Shown here one piece after another: positions 57,719 to 64,000 of a DNA stretch of 64,000 nt. The first letter of the stretch is position 1; the number at the start of each line of letters is the position of its first letter. Under the pieces are notes generated by a model, which made no database searches, was not told the origin of the DNA, and worked only from the letters and a program-made list of their open reading frames with translations. The translations under genes and the position numbers were made by a program. The stretch covers positions 101,946,947-102,010,946 of the forward strand of contig NC_055992.1 in the NCBI RefSeq assembly GCF_018446385.1. The letters run 5' to 3'. This DNA comes from Zingiber officinale. Taxonomy: Eukaryota > Streptophyta > Magnoliopsida > Zingiberales > Zingiberaceae.

Positions 57719-59227
57719 ATGTCCAACATTTTGAAGAAACTTCGCAAAAGAGGTGGTGGATCCAATGGGGACAAAGAGGAGCAGCCATTAAGGGACAAAG
57801 GAAAACAACCAGTGAAGGGAAAAGGCAAAAGGACTTCACGCAACGAAGGTAATGACAATGAATTCAATATTGTGTTTAGAAATGATGATCAAGTAACTAG
57901 ATTTGCAATTCTTGTCAATAGAAAGATAGTGTGTACTAGATATATGGACCCAACTGTTCTTGATATGCTTGGAATTAGGGAAGATGTAGATTTGATGATT
58001 GGGTTTTTGGATTGGAGTGATATTATGTACACACATTTGCCTACATATCCTCGTCTTGTTTTGGAATTTTTAAGTTCACTGGATGCCCATTTTACTAATG
58101 AAGATGATTATTTTGGAAAAATCTCATTTAGACTAATGAATCAAGAATTTCTATGGACATTTAGTGACTTTAATTCTTGTTTTGGATTAACCACCGGGAG
58201 CCCTCGTAGGTTTGATCCAAGGTTTAATTGGAATCATTTTTGGAATGCAATAACTGGGTTAGATCAACCTTATGAGCCTTCAAGAGCTAAGGCCTCCAAT
58301 ATGCAAAACCCCATCTTTAGGTATCTACATAGAGTCATGAGTAAAACTATTTTTGGTAGGGGAGAGAGTGATGGGGTAGTTAAAAAGATAGAGCTTTATG
58401 CTTTATGGGCTATGCTTTATAAGGTTGAATTTGATTCTGGTTTTCATTTTGTTCAAACCTTATTAAGATCTGCTAGGGCATCATTGGGATCAATTGTTTT
58501 TGGTGGTTTGATTACCCGAATAGCTTATAATTTAAATCTTGATGTTGATGGGTTGGAAATAATTCATGGTAATGACATGATTGACATTGATGCATGTCTT
58601 GCTATGAAAATGATCGTTCGGGATGAGAATGGTTTCGCGTTTCCTAGGAGGAGTGGTTCTCCTTTACCCCTTCCTTTTCCTGAACGAACTACTATTCGTA
58701 ACCCGGCTAATTGGGTAATTTCTGAGTTAGATTTTGAGGATAACCCTTCTATACCTGGAGACACTGAGCCACATCATGAGCCCTCATCATTTGGACACCC
58801 GCAGCCTTCTAGTTTTATGGAGCCTGCTAGGCATTCTTTTGCATATGGCACGGGATCTTCTAGGTTTGATTTTTCAAATTTTCGTACGTCTCTAGAATCA
58901 CTTCATGAGAAGCAAGATGCCCAACGAAAAATGTTGGAGGGGCGCTTCTCTTTATCTGATGATCAGTTTAGGGAGGTACAAAATCATTTTCAGTTTACGA
59001 GGAATTTTCAAGGTCAAGTGGCTGAGTTTGTGCAGGATTATGATACTGATCAGGCTAGGATGAGAGATTTTATGCAGAGCATGACACTTACTAGCCAACA
59101 AGTAGATGCTTTATATGAGTATCATAGATCCTTGGGTGAGATTCCAGGTTTTCCTAGTTTTCCTATTGGCCAACCACGTCGTAGACCCCCTTTTCCTCGT
59201 CCACCTCCACCTCCTCCACCATATTGA
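57719..59227 (+). CDS. Athila-type accessory ORF, 502 residues, intact
   Basis: ATG 57719 to TGA 59225-59227 without a break. The N-terminus is basic (LKKLRKRGGG, then GKGKGKRTSR). The central part (about 90-290) reads YPRLVLEFLSSLDAHF, ISFRLMNQEFLWTFSDFNSC and FGLTTGSPRRFD, resembling the ATHILA ORF / plant-transposon-protein domain. This type occurs downstream of pol or in ORF1 position in Athila-related elements. The C-terminal third is Ser/Pro-rich, has a helical stretch (SLESLHEKQDAQRKMLEGRF), and ends in a polyproline run. No signal peptide or membrane segment is evident, so it does not look like a true envelope protein. It occupies the place of the Athila env-like gene. Function unknown. 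That it is open, while pol is deleted, is notable. Confidence 0.82.
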   Translation: MSNILKKLRKRGGGSNGDKEEQPLRDKGKQPVKGKGKRTSRNEGNDNEFNIVFRNDDQVTRFAILVNRKIVCTRYMDPTVLDMLGIREDVDLMIGFLDWSDIMYTHLPTYPRLVLEFLSSLDAHFTNEDDYFGKISFRLMNQEFLWTFSDFNSCFGLTTGSPRRFDPRFNWNHFWNAITGLDQPYEPSRAKASNMQNPIFRYLHRVMSKTIFGRGESDGVVKKIELYALWAMLYKVEFDSGFHFVQTLLRSARASLGSIVFGGLITRIAYNLNLDVDGLEIIHGNDMIDIDACLAMKMIVRDENGFAFPRRSGSPLPLPFPERTTIRNPANWVISELDFEDNPSIPGDTEPHHEPSSFGHPQPSSFMEPARHSFAYGTGSSRFDFSNFRTSLESLHEKQDAQRKMLEGRFSLSDDQFREVQNHFQFTRNFQGQVAEFVQDYDTDQARMRDFMQSMTLTSQQVDALYEYHRSLGEIPGFPSFPIGQPRRRPPFPRPPPPPPPY

Positions 59228-60346
59228 TTTCATCGGGACGATGAAAAGTTTAAGTATGGGGGGGGTGTCATGTACTGTTTAGTTTGGTTTTCAGTTTTTA
59301 GTTTTTGTTAGTTTTTCATGTTTTTGGTTTTTCAGTTTTTAGTTTTTGTTAGTTTTTCATGTTTTTGGTTTTCAGTTTTTGTTAGTTTTTCATGTTGGTT
59401 CTTATTTTCATTGCTTGTTGCTTTATTTTGCTTGTTTTTGAAATAATCATAGCAAAAACATTTTTTTTGAGAACATCAAATCTTCACTTATATGCTTTCT
59501 TGGATTCAAGTGAAATGTCAGTACGATTATTGTCTTGATTCATGATGTTCGAATGATGCTAGTAGTAAACTTTGTGTAGTTCTCTTTTCTATCTTGGGAA
59601 GCATTAATAAGCTAAGAATCTTATGGTGATGAGTTTTAGTTTTGGTTCAACCTTAAGGATTTTATCTTCACTACACTTGTGTTTGATGCTTGAATAGTTG
59701 ATGTCATTGAAATAGTCATGATTCATCTTGTTTGCTTAGTACTTGGTTTCCATGGTGATTTCTCAACTTTCATTTTGGTTACTGGATGAGGCTCAAATCA
59801 TTAAAGCTCATTTGGAAAAATCAAAATATCCCAACATGTGTGCTAAAAGTACATTTGTGAATAAGTTTTGCACAATGCAAACACTTATAAAAAAAAAATA
59901 AAAAAAAATAAGGGATATAAAAAATAGTTGTCATGAGTGGAATCTAGCAAGTCACCCCTTTGAGACCGAGTTAGGTTACTGGGGAAATGACTGCCTAGCT
60001 TCCCTTGAGATTGAGCACACCTTTGAGACCTTGGGTTAGTTGAGAAATATGAACCAAGTGAATGGTGAGTAAGTGCCTATCACTGGTTACTTGTCTTTCA
60101 CTGGAAACATTAGGAATTCAAATTTGATGACGACTTGACTAGGACATGGATTGAAACTTGAAGGGTGTTGAGTTACTTTTACACTGTGCACAAGATTCTT
60201 ATGCTTGAACCATACTTTACTTGTTTCCATGATCATGCTTGTTAATGAAACTTTTTGATAGAATTAGGAAAGTGCACTAGGTTTTATGAATGTGTTGTAG
60301 AACATATGAATTTAGACTGCAGCATTTTGCTTGAGGACAAGCAAAG
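59228..60346 (+). other. 3' non-coding part of element D
   Basis: Begins with GTATGGGGGGGGTGTCATGT, a purine-rich tract resembling a second polypurine tract. Then come imperfect direct repeats of TTAGTTTTTGTTAGTTTTTC (59290-59400) and AT-rich DNA. It ends with GAGGACAAGCAAAGGTTTAA, conserved in Athila elements before the tract. No ORF. Confidence 0.6.
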
Positions 60347-60363
60347 GTTTAAGTCTGGGGGTG
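60347..60363 (+). other. Polypurine tract of element D
   Basis: TTTAAGTCTGGGGGTG runs directly into TGATGTGCG of the 3' LTR. The wording is characteristic of Athila elements. Confidence 0.8.
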
Positions 60364-61976
60364 TGATGTGCGTAGATTATATACTCTTTTATGCATGTTT
60401 TTACGCACATTTACATACTTTGAGCATGCTTGATCTATGCATTTTTATACTTCCAGCTTTCCTTTTAGCATATTTACTCTTTTGGTTCGGAGATCTGCTT
60501 TTTGTGCATTTTCTGTACACAGGAGTCGAAATTGGTGAAGATTATGCGTCCTCGGGCAAGCTTGGAAGTAATTGAAGGGAGAGAGCATCAGGCCGTGTAC
60601 CACACATGGCCGTGTAGTCTCAGGAAGGGAAGAGGACATGGCTGTGAATCACACGACCGTGTCTTGATTTGAAGAAATCGAGCAGATGCCTTACATGGCA
60701 GTGTGGATCTACACTAGTGAGGTTTCCAGAGGCTGCGGTGGTGGTGGTGCATCACACCGCAAGTTTCCAGAGACCAGCGGTGGTGGCTGTGCACCACACT
60801 ACCGTAGCACTTCTAGAGAACAAGAGGTCCCGCCGTGTGGAGTCACACTACTGCAGCGGCAGAGAGGAACTGGACATGGCCGTGTGAATCTCACACGTGT
60901 GGGGCCCGATTTCCTCCTCTATTTAAACCTTCCTTCATGAATTGAAAGGGGATCTCTCCCCCTTTGGGAGAAGGCAAGATTTGGTGGTTTCCTCCCATTC
61001 TTGGGAGGATTTCTGGGCAATTCTAAGGGAGTTCTTGACATTTCGACTCCGGAGCGAGGATTGGATCCGAAGACGAGGCTTCTTCGTAGATAAGTTTTCT
61101 CTTTCCCCTTTTCTTGGTTTCTTGGATTGGGGATTTAAGAAATGCTTGTAATCTTTATTTCTTCGGGTATTCTTCCTCGATTCATGGAGTAGATCTTGTA
61201 TTCTAGGATTAAGGGAGTATTTGTATGATGGATTGATGTAATCTCATATGGATTTGCCATTTTCTTGTTTCAATGACATTGTCTTGCTTGTATCAATTAG
61301 ATCTTGAATGATTAATGGTGATTTGTGCTTAATTCTCATTCTTGATTGATTGTTTGGATTTCTTGTGGACTTTGTAAAGATAAACTCTCACTCGATCATC
61401 CGAGGGATCCACGTGACAGGTGCAAGCCCGTGTAAGGACGTTTGAGAGATAATCTTGAAGAGGAAATAGGAATATTCAAGAGAGTAGGATGGATTTTGTG
61501 ATTAGTTTCTTGTATCTTGATAGATTAATAAGTTGTGGGCTTCTATGTTGATATCCGAGGAAGGCATAGTAATAGGTGCGCTTCTGTGTAAGGACAACGT
61601 AGGTTCACGTCTAATTGATCATATTTAGATACATTTCTCAGTCCTTAGCCGGTTATCTATTGCAAGAGAGAACCGGCAACTTTGAACAAGTGTTTGGTAA
61701 TTGAGGGAAAAGAATTGGTGAACCATTTACATTCAAGAAATCTTACAAAGAAACTGAAACTCCTAGAATCTCCCTTTATCATAACCCAAAACACTAAACT
61801 CTTGTTTGTTGATCTTTAATATTAGATTTGTTTACCTTCACTTTGCATTTGAAACGATTGCATAGTTGTTTGGCTAATTCGCATTGAGACATTTCTAGTG
61901 CTTATTCCAGTCCCTGTGGATACGATAATCTTTTATATTACTTGCGACATTTCCGTACACTTGCGGAGAGCGAACA
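60364..61976 (+). repeat. Element D 3' LTR
   Basis: 1613 bp, 55 bp shorter than the 5' LTR. Nearly all the difference is in 60610-60905, where many GGCCGT motifs seen in the 5' copy are shortened or gone. Outside that zone the copies differ at only a few sites. Confidence 0.93.
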
Positions 61977-61981
61977 CTGAC

Positions 61982-62590
61982 CCAAATCGTCAATGGTAAA
62001 TCAGACTTCTACCGACCGATCTAACCTAACAAGAGTAAATCAATTATCTACTGATGAAATTAACTAAGATAAAATGGTATACTATTAGCTAAGTCAACAT
62101 GAATATATAGATATTATCCACTACACAGCTAATAATAGCAGAGGCTGATATGTGCCTCCATCTCCTAACCAACTAGTAGTAACAGAAGCTAAAACTACTG
62201 GTGGTATGATATGAAAAATCACCAGAGACTGTAATCCTTGATCTCTATTACGGTCGATCATCATCACTGGCTAACCCATCACATGTAATAGGTGCTACAA
62301 CATCCGGACAGGTACTAAATAAAAAAAAATGCTAGTACATGTCATAAACTATAATAGTCAATGGTGTATATACTAACAAAACGGTAGGATAACAATATAC
62401 CAACATACCTCCTATAGCTTGGAGATGTCCTGCCGCTGCCAGGTCCCAAAACCCGAAAAGTCACATCGAGAAAACTAAAACACAAAATCCAAAACACGGG
62501 ATATAAGACTCGTAAACCGTGCTCTGATACCAATAAATTGGGATCAGATAAATCTCGAAAATCCAGAACACATAGCAAGTATCGTATACC
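61982..62590 (-). other. Element C internal DNA right of element D
   Basis: Non-coding. GTGCTCTGATACCAATAAAT near 62520-62540 is a second copy of primer-binding-site-like sequence (TTGGTATCAGAGCAC on the minus strand), 70 bp from the real one. No gag coding is visible. Confidence 0.55.
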
Positions 62591-62610
62591 TGCTTTGATA
62601 CCAAATAAAT
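62591..62610 (-). other. Primer-binding site of element C
   Basis: The minus strand reads ATTTATTTGGTATCAAAGCA after the LTR end GGGGCGTGACA. TGGTATCAAAGC is close to the initiator tRNA-Met complement, with A for G at one site. Confidence 0.7.
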
Positions 62611-64000
62611 TGTCACGCCCCGGGGGAGTCCCAGTCCAAAGAAATTTCAGCAACACCTCCCCTGTACGGGTGACAATCTGAAATATTTCTACAGACATAA
62701 TATACCTCAGCCACAGGCGACTTGAATATACACACAACCACGCAGTTTATATGCAGCCTACTCGGCTGATACAATAAAAACACAACCACACAATTATATG
62801 TAGGTCTAACAGCCCACTCGGCTATACCAAAACCAAAATACAAGACTGCTAGCCGGCTAGGCTTACACCACACAACAACACAACACTCTGGAAACAAAAT
62901 CGGAATACAAAGCCAAATACACACATATCATATACCAAGATAAAAATAAACAAAATGCGGAGACTGGTCTTCTAATGTGACGCGGGGACCGGCAGACAGG
63001 ATACTCCAAGCGACTCCATAAACAACCTGGTACCTGAAAAAGATAGTGTCCATGGGAGTGAGTTCAACAACTCAGCAGATACCTAGTTGACATGTATAGT
63101 AAACTATAACAAATAGTAATAACTATGGAGTACAGTCTCCTGGGCAAAAGCTAGAAATGCACAATAGAAAAGGCTGAAGAGAACAGTACTCACCAGGGCC
63201 TCCTATCAGAATAGTCAGGTCGTCAGACCAAGAGTATCATAAATCCTGTATGCATGTCAAACATATGCATCCATCCAAATGCAGCATATAAATGCAACAA
63301 ACACAATCAGTAAATGCATAAATGCATATGATGCCAATGACATGGTCACCCCTGACGCCAATCAGCCATCTCACACACAATGGTGAGAACGAGTGGGTAG
63401 GGCTGTGACAACCGTGCACTCTACCGTCACTGCTCTTGATGAGTGACCGAGTGGACGGGATGCTGTCGGAGTACACCTATCCTCCTACCCCAAATCATAA
63501 GTGGGGAGCATAATGCTCTTATCTCCTGGTACACAATGACGGGGAGAAATCTCTGTCGGCTACCACGTTGCATCACACTACCCATGAGCGGACTAACGGA
63601 GCCAAACAGAGTCCAACAGCCTGCCGGCTACCACGCTGCTACACTAAACCAGCGGAGCCTAACAGAGCAGAACTGTTTGCCGACTACCACGCTGAGTCAC
63701 CGGACCAACGGAGCCAAACAGCAGAACTACCTCACACTTGTCTGATATACCACTAACCCATGAGTGGTGGTGTGTGCAGATCCATGTAACTGACTATGTG
63801 CTCGACAATAATGGAGCAGACTATCGCACAACATGCAATCATGCGAGATGATGCATGACACTAAGCATGGCAAAAATCCTGAACCTATATACAGATATAA
63901 AATGTGTACCCATCAATGGATCAATCTGAAGATCTAAGGTACATAGGTCAGATAAGGTATCAAAAACCTAGATCCTGAACATAATAAACACATGGTTGTG
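62611..64000 (-). repeat. Element C 5' LTR, cut by window edge
   Basis: Matches 47743 onward with scattered substitutions and a few short indels (for example CCTAGCA absent near 63912). The remaining 1.5 kb would lie outside the window. Confidence 0.9.

Larger units (their letters stand above)
54451..61976 (+). mobile_element. Element D: Athila-like gypsy element, internally deleted
   Basis: LTRs at 54451-56118 and 60364-61976 start TGATGTGCGTAG and end GAGAGCGAACA. CTGAC at 54446-54450 and 61977-61981 is the target duplication. The tract GTTTAAGTCTGGGGGTG directly before the 3' LTR is typical of Athila elements. The internal 4.2 kb holds a gag-end/protease ORF and a 502-codon ORF; no primer-binding site, RT, RNase H or INT was found. 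LTRs are nearly identical outside one repeat-rich zone, so the insertion is recent compared with A, B and C. Confidence 0.92.
47743..64000 (-). mobile_element. Element C: chromovirus-type gypsy element, right end outside window
   Basis: The LTR starts TGTCACGCCCCGGGGGAG at 47743 and again at 62611. The left LTR ends GGTATTTTACA at 50686. Reading right to left, TTGGTATCAAAGCAGG just left of 62611 is a tRNA-Met primer-binding site. Pol remains at 53250-50797 and a purine tract (GTGGGAGAGAA) precedes the left LTR. Gag, protease and the 5' half of RT are absent. In their place is about 1.7 kb of repeat-rich DNA (53290-54450 and 61982-62590), split by element D. It is therefore a non-autonomous derivative. 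The integrase ends in a chromodomain-like stretch. The target duplication cannot be checked because the right LTR is cut by the window edge; AATAC is the expected left copy. Confidence 0.88.

Noticed and set aside
57719-59227. Calling the 502-codon ORF an envelope glycoprotein
   Set aside because: Position matches the Athila env-like gene, but there is no signal peptide, no membrane segment and the domain resembles the Athila/plant-transposon-protein type.

Overview
The window is nuclear DNA from a flowering plant. Its Ty3-gypsy lineages (Tat, chromovirus, Athila), SIRE-like Ty1-copia LTR, tRNA-derived SINE, hAT-like MITE and spliced genes of plant families (Alba, kaurene synthase) all say so. 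The species cannot be fixed from the sequence; a monocot is possible but unproven. There is nothing bacterial here, and no operon, CRISPR array or intact rRNA or tRNA gene. More than four fifths of the window is nested LTR retrotransposons.

Layout, left to right. 1-643: flanking DNA with no recognisable gene. 649-26547: element A, a minus-strand Tat-lineage gypsy element bounded by a 5-bp target duplication (GTTAT at 644-648 and 26548-26552). It has long LTRs full of a 66-bp minisatellite, a decayed gag-pol with two RNase H domains (24711 down to 19521), and a large 3' region carrying three genes on the opposite strand. Two later insertions interrupt A: a solo copia-type LTR (5782-8220, target duplication CATCC) and an internally deleted chromovirus (13054-19520). 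26553-30311: flank of A with two exons of an ent-kaurene-synthase-like gene on the minus strand, then AT-rich DNA. 30312-41106: element B, a plus-strand Tat-lineage element with the same plan as A (gag, PR, RT, two RNase H, INT, tandem repeats, antisense gene, LTR). 41934-45085: an apparently intact eight-exon minus-strand gene for an Alba-domain RNA/DNA-binding protein with a Gln-rich linker and an RGG-type tail; it is the best-supported host gene in the window. A tRNA-derived SINE (45152-45378, 17-bp target duplication) lies 66 bp upstream of its start codon. 46393-46864: a hAT-like MITE with an 8-bp target duplication. 47505-47742: a 37-bp tandem array, into which element C is inserted. C (47743 to beyond 64000) is a minus-strand chromovirus with about 3-kb LTRs and a partial pol. 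Inside C sits element D (54451-61976, target duplication CTGAC), an Athila-like element that has lost its primer-binding site, RT, RNase H and INT but keeps an unbroken 502-codon ORF.

How the parts relate. Nesting gives relative ages: the solo LTR and the chromovirus are younger than A, and D is younger than C. The most interesting theme is the antisense accessory gene carried by both Tat elements. Each lies between pol and the 3' LTR on the opposite strand, has a TATA-like box 130-240 bp upstream of an ATG, has apparent spliceosomal introns, and encodes an N-terminal 'gypsy-type transposase' domain (followed by a coiled coil in two of the three copies). Element A carries two diverged copies plus a third small coiled-coil ORF. 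Most premature stops in these genes can be explained by single C-to-T changes, as expected for methylated, silenced transposons.
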